The translations under genes and the position numbers were made by a program. From assembly GCA_903840935.1 (NCBI GenBank), contig CAIMHT010000008.1:1-63949 (forward strand): a stretch of 63,949 bases of DNA, given 5' to 3'. Positions 8,589 through 17,469 of the stretch are shown here, piece after piece (position 1 is the stretch's first letter; each line of letters starts with the position of its first letter). The notes under the pieces were generated by a model. The model saw only the letters and a list, made by a program, of their open reading frames with translations, made no database searches and was not told where the DNA came from. This stretch comes from an uncultured Chlorobiaceae bacterium (GTDB taxonomy: Bacteria > Bacteroidota > Chlorobiia > Chlorobiales > Chlorobiaceae).

Positions 8589-9192
8589 GGCTGAGCTTGA
8601 TTGAAAGTTGCTTCGTATATGATTGGAGTTCTTCTGTATTATTGAATTGAGGAAGATCAATGAGGTGGAGCTTGATCGTGGTTTTGCTGAAAGGTTTTGG
8701 AATTTCAAACCGGTCCCAGCTTTTGAGTTTCCATGTGCGTGCATGGTGAATCTCAGCAAAAACAAGCGGATAGTGATTTTCTGAGGCTAAGCGCAACATG
8801 CCGAATTTGTATTGGTTGGCAGGTCCGCGCGGTCCGTCGGGCGTGAGAGCGACAATCTCTTCTCTCTGAAGGGTGTGCTGCATGGCGCGCTTGACCATAT
8901 CGCCTCCCTTTGAGCTTGATCCTCGTATAAGTGAGAAACCCAGTTGTTCAAGCGTTTCGGCAAGAATATTGCCATCGTCAGAACTGCTGACCACTGCGGT
9001 AATTTTTTTTTCGGGAAAGAGCACTTGGGCAAGAAGCCAGCCGGTGATCATTTTTCCGTGCCAGAAGGTGAAAATGGCTCCTTTTTCGGGGAGTTGCGTA
9101 TGCTCTGGTGTTACTGATATCCGCAGGCTTGCATGGAGAAGCTTCAGCGCAAGGGGAATGATGTGGCGGGTAATCAGTGGTGCGAGTGGCAT
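8506..9192 (-). CDS. DUF374 lysophospholipid-acyltransferase-like protein
   Basis: The protein has 228 residues with the DUF374 pattern: 'IFTFWHGKMI', where the His stands in the position of the acyltransferase HX4D-type motif, then 'VSSSDDG', 'RGSSSKGG' and 'ALTPDGPRGPA'. Relatives are distant members of the PlsC/LPLAT superfamily acting on lipid A or Kdo-lipid precursors at the membrane. The last 28 codons overlap lpxK in another frame. The tail encoded there (many T, C, S, Q) looks unconstrained, so it may simply be read-through past an ancestral stop. It lies upstream of lpxK in the same minus-strand operon and is divergent from purD (170 bp apart). Confidence 0.85.
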   Translation of the reverse strand: MPLAPLITRHIIPLALKLLHASLRISVTPEHTQLPEKGAIFTFWHGKMITGWLLAQVLFPEKKITAVVSSSDDGNILAETLEQLGFSLIRGSSSKGGDMVKRAMQHTLQREEIVALTPDGPRGPANQYKFGMLRLASENHYPLVFAEIHHARTWKLKSWDRFEIPKPFSKTTIKLHLIDLPQFNNTEELQSYTKQLSIKLSHAQPTLHTAQTCCSFLPWYRVASQYTV

Positions 9193-9362
9193 GGGTGCTG
9201 AAAATAATTGTCAATCGGGGAAGTTGAGAGCACGGGAATAAGTTTTTTAATTATTAATTTTCCGACTTGCACCTTATATACTGGCTATCTGCTTATAAAT
9301 AGAAGAGCAATTTAACAAACCGTATCGATAAACCACAGAATCAAATGCCCACAGTGAGCGCT

Positions 9363-10643
9363 ATGAATGTTTTGATTATAGGAAATGGTGCGCGTGAACA
9401 TGCCTTATGCTGGTCTGTCGCCCGGAGTGAAGGTGTGCAGAGGGTCTTTGTGGCACCGGGGAATGGCGGTACCGCCTTGATGGGTGGGAAGGTATCTAAT
9501 GTGCCGTTGAAAGTCACGGCGCTTGATGATCTGCTTCGTTTTGCTGTCGACAACGGTGTCGAATTGACTGTCGTCGGTTCGGAGGCTCCGCTTGAACTCG
9601 GTATTGTGGATCTGTTTCGCAGAGCGGGGAAAAAAATAGTCGGTCCCACACAATCTGCAGCCCGTCTTGAGTCAAGCAAGGTGTTTTCCAAAAAGTTTAT
9701 GCAGCGTCACCATATTCCTACAGCCGGGTATCATGTTTTTCATGATGCGCCTTCTGCCCATACCCATATCGAATTGACGCAGACTGTATTTCCGCAGGTG
9801 ATCAAGGCAAGCGGTTTATGTGCCGGAAAAGGGGTTTATATTGCTTTTGACAAGGAGCAGGCATTGAGAGCCATCGGGGAGTTGTTTGAAGAGCGCATTT
9901 TTGGAGATGCTGGAAATGAAGTGGTCATTGAGGAGTTCTTGCAGGGAGAGGAGGCAAGTGTTTTTGCCCTGACTGATGGTACGGCATACCAGCTTTTTTT
10001 GCCAGCCCAGGATCATAAGCGTATCGGCGATGGCGATACTGGTAAAAATACCGGTGGCATGGGCGCCTATGCTCCAGCGCCGTTAGTGACGCCTGAAGTA
10101 ATGCGGATGGTTGAGGAGCGGATTATCCAGCCGACCCTGAAGGGTATGAGGGATGAAGGCTCTTTGTATACGGGATTTTTGTATGTTGGCCTCATGATTA
10201 ATGAGGGAGAGCCGTCGGTTGTTGAGTATAACGCACGTATGGGTGATCCTGAGTGCCAGGTTGTGCTTCCTTTGTTGAAGAGTGATTTTGTCGCAGCTCT
10301 TATGGCAAGTGTTGAAGGCTCGCTTGATGATGTGCCATTTGAGATGCACCGGAAATCGGCGGCAACGGTTGTGATCGCTTCGGGAGGCTATCCTGACCAT
10401 TATGAAACGGGCAGGGCGATCAACATTGCTGATGAACTTTCTGCAATGGAGGATTGTCTGCTGTTTCATGCTGGAACAGAGTATGACGGTGCGCGGCTTG
10501 TCACTGCAGGTGGCAGAGTTTTTTCAGTGACAGCGGTTGGATCAACGCTCAGGGAGAGTATTGATCGTGCTTACCGTGCGGTTAAAATGATCAGTTTTGA
10601 GGGCGCCTGCTATCGTACCGATATAGGAGCCAGAGCACTTTAA
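9363..10643 (+). CDS. purD: Phosphoribosylamine--glycine ligase
   Basis: PurD catalyses ATP-dependent joining of glycine to phosphoribosylamine, the second step of purine synthesis. The N-terminal 'MNVLIIGNGAREHAL' is the classic start of the family, so I prefer the ATG at 9363 over the one six codons earlier at 9345. The central ATP-grasp domain shows 'PQVIKASGLCAGKGV', 'VVIEEFLQGEEAS', 'QDHKRIGDGDTGKNTGGMG' and 'EYNARMGDPECQ'. About 426 residues is full length. It starts a plus-strand run with the JAMM peptidase, carB half and trpC. Confidence 0.96.
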   Translation: MNVLIIGNGAREHALCWSVARSEGVQRVFVAPGNGGTALMGGKVSNVPLKVTALDDLLRFAVDNGVELTVVGSEAPLELGIVDLFRRAGKKIVGPTQSAARLESSKVFSKKFMQRHHIPTAGYHVFHDAPSAHTHIELTQTVFPQVIKASGLCAGKGVYIAFDKEQALRAIGELFEERIFGDAGNEVVIEEFLQGEEASVFALTDGTAYQLFLPAQDHKRIGDGDTGKNTGGMGAYAPAPLVTPEVMRMVEERIIQPTLKGMRDEGSLYTGFLYVGLMINEGEPSVVEYNARMGDPECQVVLPLLKSDFVAALMASVEGSLDDVPFEMHRKSAATVVIASGGYPDHYETGRAINIADELSAMEDCLLFHAGTEYDGARLVTAGGRVFSVTAVGSTLRESIDRAYRAVKMISFEGACYRTDIGARAL

Positions 10644-10664
10644 TTTTTCGTCAATTATTGTTCT

Positions 10665-11096
10665 ATGAAACTGCCAAGGCGTCAATTCGAGATTATCCAG
10701 GAACAGGCGTTTCGGGAGTTGCCCTATGAGTGTTGCGGGCTGCTTGTCGGAATACAGAATAGTGATCACAGGGGCAATGTGGAGAACATTGTCTATGAGG
10801 TTGCGCCTTGCAGGAATTGCCTCTATCATGGCAGGGAGCAGGGATTTGAGATCGCCCATCAGGAGTATCTTGATGTGGAGCGTGAAGCTGAAATGCTTGG
10901 GTATGAAATTATAGGTTCTTACCATTCTCATATCAATTCACCTGCCTTGCCGTCATTGCATGATGTTGATTTTGCACGTTCAGGCCATACATTACTGATT
11001 ATTTCATTGACCAATGCGCGGCCAAGGGAGGTGACAGCATGGCTGAGACGGGAGTCGGGAGGGTTTCATCAGGAGCAAATCCGTGTGGTTGAGTAG
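10665..11096 (+). CDS. JAMM/MPN+ metallopeptidase (Mov34/PAD-1 family)
   Basis: This 143-residue protein consists of a single JAB1/MPN domain. The zinc-dependent isopeptidase signature is complete: Glu22 in 'LPYECCGLL', His87 and His89 in 'GSYHSHI', Ser97 and Asp100 in 'PSLHDVD'. Bacterial relatives cleave C-terminal amino acids or adducts from ubiquitin-like sulfur carriers (ThiS, MoaD, CysO types). No such carrier gene lies in the window, so the substrate is open. The gene starts 21 bp after purD and may be co-transcribed with it; carB follows after 87 bp. Confidence 0.88.
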   Translation: MKLPRRQFEIIQEQAFRELPYECCGLLVGIQNSDHRGNVENIVYEVAPCRNCLYHGREQGFEIAHQEYLDVEREAEMLGYEIIGSYHSHINSPALPSLHDVDFARSGHTLLIISLTNARPREVTAWLRRESGGFHQEQIRVVE

Positions 11097-11183
11097 TTTG
11101 CCCGGCATGGGTGTCTATAACTCTTCAAATATTTTGTACATTACCCTTTTTAAGCTTGCCAAGTACTAAACCACCTGAATAAC

Positions 11184-12662
11184 GTGCCAAAGCGGGAAGA
11201 TATAAAGTCGATTTTAGTGATTGGTGCTGGCCCTATTGTGATCGGCCAGGCCTGTGAATTTGATTATTCAGGTACCCAGGCGTGCCGCGCCCTCAAGGAG
11301 GAGGGGTACAGGGTTGTGCTGGTGAACAGTAATCCAGCAACCATTATGACTGATATAGAGTTTGCTGATGCAACCTATATTGAGCCGATTACACCGGAAT
11401 ACGTACAGAAAATTATCGAACGGGAAAAACCGGATGCGCTTTTGCCGACTATGGGCGGCCAGACGGCACTGAACATAGCCGTCAGTCTTGCTGAATCAGG
11501 TATCCTTGAACGGAACGGAGTGGAACTGATTGGCGCGAAGTTGCGTGCGATCAGAAAAGCTGAAAATCGGGAATTTTTCAGCGATGCCATGAAAAAAATA
11601 GGCCTTGAAATGGCCAAAGGGTTCTTTGTTCGCAATGAAAAAGAGGCAAAAGAGGCGCTTGAGGAGATAGGCCTTCCAATTGTTATCAGACCATCGTTTA
11701 CGCTTGGTGGTACTGGGGGAGGTTTTGCCGAGACAAAAGCAGACTACTATGAAGCTGTTCGGAGGGGACTTACTGAAAGTCCTATCAGTGAAGTCCTTGT
11801 TGAGGAGTGTTTGACCGGCTGGAAGGAGTATGAGCTTGAGGTTATTCGTGATCTTGCTGATAATGTTATTATTGTCTGTTCGATAGAGAATTTTGACCCG
11901 ATGGGGGTGCATACCGGTGACAGTATCACTGTTGCACCGGCCCAGACGCTCACTGACCGCCAGTACCAGGAGCTCAGAGATGCGTCGGTGCGTATTATCC
12001 GCGAAATCGGCGTCGAGACTGGCGGCAGTAATATCCAGTTTGCTATCAATCCACTTGATGGCCGTATTGTGGTTATCGAGATGAATCCTCGTGTATCGCG
12101 CAGCTCTGCCCTGGCGTCAAAGGCGACCGGTTTTCCTATTGCCAAAGTTGCGGCCAAGCTTGCTGTTGGCTATCGACTTGACGAGATTCTCAATGATATT
12201 ACCAAAACAACTCCCGCCAGTTTTGAACCGGCGATTGACTATTGCGTTGTCAAGATTCCGCGCTGGGATTTTGAAAAATTCAAGAATGTTGATGCCCGTC
12301 TTGGAGTGCAGATGAAGTCTGTCGGTGAGGTTATGGCCTTTGGGAGGAACTTCAGGGAAGCATTGCAGAAGTCGCTTCGTGGTCTTGAAATAGGCCGTGC
12401 AGGGCTGGGCTCGGATGGCAAGGATGTGATGAATGTTCTTGATATGACTCAGCAGCAGAAAAAGTTTGCCAAAGAGGATATTCTTGAAAAAATCAAAACC
12501 CCGAAAGCTGACCGGTTGTTTTATCTCCGCTATGCTTTCCAGGCTGGAGCTACCATTGAAGAGGTTCATCAGTCAACCGGTATTGACCCCTGGTTCCTCG
12601 ACAATATTCTTCAGATTGTTGAACTCGAAGACCAGCTCCGCGATCTGGCCTCCGCAGTCTGA
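11184..12662 (+). CDS. carB: Carbamoyl-phosphate synthase large chain, N-terminal half only (split carB)
   Basis: The protein covers only the N-terminal (carboxyphosphate) half of CarB: 492 residues against about 1,070 in the fused enzyme. The start (GTG) gives '[21 protein letters not shown]', followed by the ATP-grasp fold with '[11 protein letters not shown]', '[11 protein letters not shown]' and '[20 protein letters not shown]', then the beginning of the oligomerisation region. The frame ends with a normal stop and the next gene is trpC, so the second ATP-grasp half must be encoded elsewhere. Split carB is known from some archaea, Aquifex and green sulfur bacteria. With the other half and CarA it would make carbamoyl phosphate for pyrimidines and arginine. 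Confidence 0.92.
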   Translation: MPKREDIKSILVIGAGPIVIGQACEFDYSGTQACRALKEEGYRVVLVNSNPATIMTDIEFADATYIEPITPEYVQKIIEREKPDALLPTMGGQTALNIAVSLAESGILERNGVELIGAKLRAIRKAENREFFSDAMKKIGLEMAKGFFVRNEKEAKEALEEIGLPIVIRPSFTLGGTGGGFAETKADYYEAVRRGLTESPISEVLVEECLTGWKEYELEVIRDLADNVIIVCSIENFDPMGVHTGDSITVAPAQTLTDRQYQELRDASVRIIREIGVETGGSNIQFAINPLDGRIVVIEMNPRVSRSSALASKATGFPIAKVAAKLAVGYRLDEILNDITKTTPASFEPAIDYCVVKIPRWDFEKFKNVDARLGVQMKSVGEVMAFGRNFREALQKSLRGLEIGRAGLGSDGKDVMNVLDMTQQQKKFAKEDILEKIKTPKADRLFYLRYAFQAGATIEEVHQSTGIDPWFLDNILQIVELEDQLRDLASAV

Positions 12663-12668
12663 CCGGAT

Positions 12669-13439
12669 ATGAGCTATCTCAGCAGGATATTGGAGGAGAA
12701 AAAGCTGGAGGCAGGGGAGCTTCAGAAGGAGAGGCCAGAGCAGCGTTATGTGGAGTTGCAGCGCTCTCTTGCTCCGACACGTGATTTTACCGCGTCGCTG
12801 CGGCGCAGTGACGGGGGATTGAGGCTTATTGCTGAAGTCAAGAAGGCCTCTCCTTCACGGGGTATTATTGTCGCTGATTTTGATCCAGTCGCCATTGCGC
12901 GCCGCTATGGGGAGCTTGGTGCAGCCGCTTATTCGGTGCTGACTGACCGGCTCTTTTTTCAGGGATCGAATGAGTATCTCCAGTTGGTAAGTTCTTCATT
13001 TCCGTTGCCGGTGTTGCGAAAGGATTTCATTATTGATGAGTCCCAGATTTTTGAGTCACGCCTGATTGGTGCTGATGCCATTCTGCTTATTGTCGCAGCG
13101 CTTGAGCCGTCTCAGCTTGGCGATTACCTGCAGTTGGCTGCGGCCATAGGTCTGCATGTGCTGGTGGAGGTGCATGACCACAATGAGCTTGACAGGGCAC
13201 TTGAGAAGGGTGCGCCGGTTATTGGTGTCAATAACCGGGATTTGAAAGATTTTTCCCTAAAGCTGGAAACCTCTCTCTCGCTTCGCCCCTTTATTCCTTC
13301 AGGTGTTGTTGCTGTCTCCGAAAGCGGTATGAAGAGCTCTGCTGATATCGCCTTTATTGCTCAGGCATCGTTTGATGCCGTGTTGATAGGAGAGGGGCTG
13401 CATACAAGCGCAGAACTTCGCGGGATTACCTGGTCATAG
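12669..13439 (+). CDS. trpC: Indole-3-glycerol-phosphate synthase
   Basis: TrpC closes CdRP to indole-3-glycerol phosphate in tryptophan synthesis. The 256-residue TIM barrel has the family motifs '[15 protein letters not shown]' (catalytic Lys), '[15 protein letters not shown]' (second Lys), '[11 protein letters not shown]', '[12 protein letters not shown]' and '[12 protein letters not shown]'. It begins 6 bp after the carB stop, so it is probably co-transcribed with it although the pathways differ. Its 3' end overlaps the convergent rpe by 14 bp. No other trp genes are in the window. Confidence 0.96.
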   Translation: MSYLSRILEEKKLEAGELQKERPEQRYVELQRSLAPTRDFTASLRRSDGGLRLIAEVKKASPSRGIIVADFDPVAIARRYGELGAAAYSVLTDRLFFQGSNEYLQLVSSSFPLPVLRKDFIIDESQIFESRLIGADAILLIVAALEPSQLGDYLQLAAAIGLHVLVEVHDHNELDRALEKGAPVIGVNNRDLKDFSLKLETSLSLRPFIPSGVVAVSESGMKSSADIAFIAQASFDAVLIGEGLHTSAELRGITWS

Positions 13440-14091
13440 CTCTGAATTTTGCTGCTGTTTCTGCCGGATTGGCCGCTTTGAAAAAGGCTGTTCCGGCAAT
13501 GAGTGCGTCGGCTCCAGCCGAAACTACCTCCTGCCCATTTTCTTCTGTTATTCCGCCATCAATGGCAATGACCATCTGTGGATTTACTTTGAGGCGCATC
13601 TCATGGAGTTGGCGGATTTTTCCAATTGATGAGGGTATAAACTTCTGCCCCCCAAAACCTGGATTGACCGACATCAGAAGGACGAGATCCAGATCAGGCA
13701 GGATTGATTCGAGTGTCGATACCGGTGTTCCTGGATTAATTGAGACACCGGCTTTTGCGCCAAGGCTTTTGATGAACTGAATGGTGCGGTGCAGGTGCGG
13801 ACATGCTTCCTGATGTACGGTGATCTGGTGGGAGCCAGCCTTGACAAACTCCTCAATGAAGTTGTCTGGATTGGCTATCATCAGGTGGGTGTCGATAATC
13901 ATTGGTGTACACGATGCAATCGCTTGTACGATGAGTGGTCCAAAGGTGATGTTGGGCACAAAGTTGCCGTCCATGATGTCGCAGTGCATCCAGTCTGCTC
14001 CTGCTTTTGTGGCGATCTCAATTGAGTGTTCAAGCCGGGTGAAGTCAGCCGAAAGAATGGATGGTGCGAGAAGCGTCGATGGTGCAGGCAT
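13426..14091 (-). CDS. rpe: Ribulose-phosphate 3-epimerase
   Basis: Rpe interconverts ribulose-5-phosphate and xylulose-5-phosphate in the pentose phosphate pathway. At 221 residues it is full length. Metal and catalytic motifs are visible: '[14 protein letters not shown]', '[19 protein letters not shown]' (His and Asp ligands), 'IDTHLMI', '[13 protein letters not shown]' and '[10 protein letters not shown]'. It is the last gene of the minus-strand run that starts with pheA and lies 45 bp after the Omp85 gene. Its end overlaps that of trpC by 14 bp. Confidence 0.96.
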   Translation of the reverse strand: MPAPSTLLAPSILSADFTRLEHSIEIATKAGADWMHCDIMDGNFVPNITFGPLIVQAIASCTPMIIDTHLMIANPDNFIEEFVKAGSHQITVHQEACPHLHRTIQFIKSLGAKAGVSINPGTPVSTLESILPDLDLVLLMSVNPGFGGQKFIPSSIGKIRQLHEMRLKVNPQMVIAIDGGITEENGQEVVSAGADALIAGTAFFKAANPAETAAKFRAMTR

Positions 14092-14136
14092 GGTGATAAC
14101 GTTCGTGATCGTTAAAAAAATAATTTGCCTAAATAA

Positions 14137-16338
14137 TTAAAAAGCTTCGCCAATTCCAAAATTGAAGGTGTAGTCACCGATGTTCAATGTTGAGAATCGC
14201 CAAGGTTTTGGCTGGGCTGGATCATGGAGTTTATAGGCGAGATCAAAACGGAAGGGGCCTATGGGGGAGCCTATTCGCAGTCCAACGCCTGCATCCCAGG
14301 CAAAATCCGTTGTGAGGGCTCCAAGGTTAAAGCCGTAGAGTCCTTTTCTATCCCAGATGTTTCCGATATCAGTAAAAAGGGTTACACCCGAAGGCTGATT
14401 GAAGAGCGTGAAAAACTTTTTCCGGTATTCCAGATTGAGTTCAAGCTTGATGTCTGCACCGAAATTAGCCGCAGCCTTGCTTGTGCTTTTGCCGGGTCCG
14501 AGGGTATTGAAAAGCCAGCCTCGCATACTGTTTGGCCCTCCTGCATAAAAACGGCGTTCTTCAGGAGTTGTTTCGGCTTTGCCGTAGGGCATCATCCATC
14601 CGATCACTCCTCTTCCTGCAAGCTGGCTCTGTGGAGAGAGGCTTTTTGTGAGCCCCAGACCGCTTTCGAGTTTTACATACTGCGAGTAGGTGGTGCCGAA
14701 TATCTGTGGATCCTTGTCACTGAATCCGCGGTATGTTTTTGTGTCTATATATTTGTCAATCAGCCATGCAAGGCTTCCTGATTCTTCCACAAGAAGATCA
14801 AGGTTCCAGATTGTTTGTTCGGGCAGAACTCGCTGACGGTTTGTCGTGTTATAGCGAAGTCGGAAGGTTTGGTTGACATGGGTTTCAAGAAGGCTGTCAA
14901 TTCCAGCCTTTACGGCGGTTTCATTGGAGGGGTTTATGCCGATATTATTGGCAAGATCTGTTTTAAAAAGCTGTTTGAACCCTTTGAGGGAGTCTTTTTT
15001 AACCCATTCAAATTCAAAAAAATCAAAATTCAGGCGCGATGAGGGGTTCAGGCGGGCGCTATAGGTTCCTCGTATCAGTCCTTTTTTGTTTGAGAGCAGT
15101 ACGGGCAGTTTTGCGGCTGAGTATTCAAGAGTTGTTGCAAAGAAATTGCCGTTTTTTTTGAGAACCGGCATGACAAGACTGCTTTTAAGGTTAAACTCAT
15201 AAGGAACCACCTTGGTATATTGGCTTTCGTCAAGGTTTTGCAGGAGCTGGTTGTTGTAACGGGCCTGTGTACCGTATTCTATTGATGTATGGAATTGTTC
15301 GGCTCCTCCGAGCAGGTTTTTGTTTTCATAGGCAAGAGAGGTGCCAAAAAAAAGGGATCCGTATCGGTTGTCAACCAGTATTTTTGGTTCTATCTGGTGC
15401 TTGGGTGCAGTTTCAAGGTGGATTGTGGTATAGAGTTTGTCGGCGTGCACCGAGTCGGGATTGATGTAAATGGAGGAAAAGAGATTGGTAGTACCAAAAT
15501 TTTGCAAAGTACGCTGTTCGAGACTCTGGCGGGTAACGTTGCCCGGGCGGAATTCGATGGATGAGGTGATCAGACGGGAGGAAATTTTCTGGTTGCCGAG
15601 AATTGTACCGCTGATATTGTCTTGTGTAAATGTTTTTGTTTTTGGCGCGGAATCGCCTTTTATCGGATTGTGAACTACAGCATTGATCGGTCCATATTGC
15701 AGTTGTTTCGGCAGTTTAAGTTGAAAGAGGAGGCCTGCACGAGTGCCAACGGTATCAATTTTGATTCGGATACTGTCTTGATGAAAAAAGGCAAAACCAT
15801 ACTCCCTGAAAAATGAGATAGTTCGATCCCGTTCTTCAATCAGTCGGTCAACGGAAAAAATATCATTGACGTTCAGCCTTTTTTTTGTGAGATACTCTGT
15901 TTTGAGTTCTGCCGCAATATTGTCAAGCCCTTCATAGGTGACGAAGCCGACCCTTGATGGCTCATTTTCATGGATATTGATGTTGAGGGTTACCTTGCGC
16001 TGAGCTGTTTTTCGGGTAATGGTGGTGTCCACGCCAGCGAAAAAATAGCCTTTATAGGTGTAAAGCTTCTTGATGAGGAAGATATCTTTGTCAAATTCCT
16101 CTGAATTAAAGGGTTTGGCGGATCCTCCGAAAAGGCCGAGCCCAAGAAAGGAGCGCTGTTCGGAGGTTGAAATGATCAGACGGAGTTCTTCTTCACTGAT
16201 CGCCTTATTACCGCTGAAGTGGATTTTGCTTACATAGGGCGATGCGTCAGTTTCTTTCTTCCCTGCGTCAGCAGAACGGCCATGTGCCGGATAAGCACAG
16301 AGCAGAAGAAAAACGATAAGAGCAAACGCTTTTGCCAA
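14137..16338 (-). CDS. Omp85-superfamily outer-membrane protein (BamA/TamA-like)
   Basis: The protein has 733 residues, read from a TTG at 16338 because no ATG or GTG lies in frame before the upstream stop. An N-terminal signal peptide ('IVFLLLCAYPAHG') is followed by POTRA-type repeats ('YVSKIHFSGNKAISEEEL', 'VGFVTYEGLDNI') and a C-terminal D15-like beta barrel with 'RRFYAGGPNSMRGW', which contains the R-G-F/W-like loop motif, and 'GPFRFDLAYKL'. The final residue is Phe, as in many outer-membrane barrels. Family members insert or translocate outer-membrane proteins. It is too divergent to call BamA itself and could be TamA-like. It lies downstream of the DUF2795 and M23 peptidase genes. Confidence 0.85.
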   Translation of the reverse strand: MAKAFALIVFLLLCAYPAHGRSADAGKKETDASPYVSKIHFSGNKAISEEELRLIISTSEQRSFLGLGLFGGSAKPFNSEEFDKDIFLIKKLYTYKGYFFAGVDTTITRKTAQRKVTLNINIHENEPSRVGFVTYEGLDNIAAELKTEYLTKKRLNVNDIFSVDRLIEERDRTISFFREYGFAFFHQDSIRIKIDTVGTRAGLLFQLKLPKQLQYGPINAVVHNPIKGDSAPKTKTFTQDNISGTILGNQKISSRLITSSIEFRPGNVTRQSLEQRTLQNFGTTNLFSSIYINPDSVHADKLYTTIHLETAPKHQIEPKILVDNRYGSLFFGTSLAYENKNLLGGAEQFHTSIEYGTQARYNNQLLQNLDESQYTKVVPYEFNLKSSLVMPVLKKNGNFFATTLEYSAAKLPVLLSNKKGLIRGTYSARLNPSSRLNFDFFEFEWVKKDSLKGFKQLFKTDLANNIGINPSNETAVKAGIDSLLETHVNQTFRLRYNTTNRQRVLPEQTIWNLDLLVEESGSLAWLIDKYIDTKTYRGFSDKDPQIFGTTYSQYVKLESGLGLTKSLSPQSQLAGRGVIGWMMPYGKAETTPEERRFYAGGPNSMRGWLFNTLGPGKSTSKAAANFGADIKLELNLEYRKKFFTLFNQPSGVTLFTDIGNIWDRKGLYGFNLGALTTDFAWDAGVGLRIGSPIGPFRFDLAYKLHDPAQPKPWRFSTLNIGDYTFNFGIGEAF

Positions 16339-16357
16339 GCATGAATCCCGTTTTGTG

Positions 16358-16585
16358 CTATGTTAATGGTTCCTCATCTCCGTAGCCAAAGTCTTCGTCG
16401 GTCGGATAGTCAGGCCATACTTCGTCAAGACTTTCATACATATCATCGCTGTCAGGAAGGTCGAGCAGGTTGTCGATCACCTGTTGGGGAGCACCGCTCC
16501 TTGTTGCGTAATTAATAAGTTCATCTTTTGTTACAGGCCATGGAGCATCAGCTATATGACGGGCAAGATCTAAATTCCAGTACAT
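16358..16585 (-). CDS. DUF2795 small protein
   Basis: This 75-residue protein shows the DUF2795 pattern: short helical hydrophobic patches ('LARHIADAPWPVTKDELINYA', 'APQQVIDNLLDLP') followed by a strongly acidic tail. The DUF2795 family is small and uncharacterised, with a fold proposed to bind nucleic acid or protein. It sits 19 bp upstream of the Omp85 frame and 24 bp downstream of the M23 peptidase, so it is in that operon. The call is from motif resemblance. Confidence 0.8.
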   Translation of the reverse strand: MYWNLDLARHIADAPWPVTKDELINYATRSGAPQQVIDNLLDLPDSDDMYESLDEVWPDYPTDEDFGYGDEEPLT

Positions 16586-16609
16586 ACTACGTTGATTGAG
16601 TTTTTCAGG

Positions 16610-17389
16610 TTACGAGTTATTGCCGCTTGGTGCCGGTAAAGTTTTTTGTGTTGTGATGAACTTGTCCGGATTGTTTTGATCAAAGAAATAAGCGGTCGGG
16701 TTGACTTGTACGTTGTCTTTTTGTACTTCGTAGTGCAAATGCGGGCCGGTCGAAACACCGGTGTTTCCAGAAAGCGCAATGATTTCTCCGCGGGTGACTT
16801 TCTGTCCCTGGCGGACCAGTGATTTCGAGAGATGGGCATAGACGGTTTTAAAGCCGTATCCGTGATTGATGGTTATTTTTTGTCCATACCCTTTGTCATA
16901 TCCTGAAAAGGCGACAATTCCGTCACCAGTCGAATGTACCCGTGTTCCCTCTGAGGCGGCAAAATCAATACCGGAGTGAAAAAGAGTAACATTATAGACA
17001 GGGTGCAGCCTGCGTCCAAAAGCGCTGGTAATTGAGCCGATGAGCGGCTTGATGTTTGGAATACAGGAAAAGAAGGGGGCTGGATTGGGGTTTTCAGTGA
17101 GTTCTGCGGATTCAGATGTGCTGTTTTTCTGTGCCTCTATCTGCAATATCAACTGCTCAATCATTTTTTCGGTATTTGCAAGCAGTCCTTCAGTGGTGTT
17201 TTCCTGAGCGGTGTTTTTGGCCTCAACAGGATTCTTTTCTTCAGCAAGAAGTGCTTCAGGTACCCATAAAAATGATGAAAGCAGGGTAAAAGAGAGAAAA
17301 AGCGCCTTCGCTGGGAGGTGCGCAAAGAAAAATGTTCTCACTTTATTGCCGTATTCAGATGGAGCCATAAACCGATTGTGCGAAGTCAT
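16610..17389 (-). CDS. M23 (LytM-type) peptidase, membrane-anchored or secreted
   Basis: The protein is a cell-wall or envelope endopeptidase of the M23 family. After a hydrophobic N-terminal segment ('ALFLSFTLLSSFLWV') comes a short helical linker and then the C-terminal LytM domain with the zinc motifs 'HSGIDFA' (HxxxD) and 'GPHLHYE' (HxH), preceded by 'AFGRRLHPV'. Both active-site motifs are intact, so it should be an active peptidoglycan endopeptidase rather than an EnvC-like activator. I chose the ATG at 17389; a TTG at 17437 would add 16 residues and an ATG at 17368 would remove seven. It is transcribed with polA upstream and DUF2795 downstream. Confidence 0.9.
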   Translation of the reverse strand: MTSHNRFMAPSEYGNKVRTFFFAHLPAKALFLSFTLLSSFLWVPEALLAEEKNPVEAKNTAQENTTEGLLANTEKMIEQLILQIEAQKNSTSESAELTENPNPAPFFSCIPNIKPLIGSITSAFGRRLHPVYNVTLFHSGIDFAASEGTRVHSTGDGIVAFSGYDKGYGQKITINHGYGFKTVYAHLSKSLVRQGQKVTRGEIIALSGNTGVSTGPHLHYEVQKDNVQVNPTAYFFDQNNPDKFITTQKTLPAPSGNNS

Positions 17390-17469
17390 AGGATATCGGG
17401 GATTGTTGGTCTGAACAGGAATGCTTTCAATGGTCAAATATAAATAAACTTTTTTTTATAAGTCAATGA

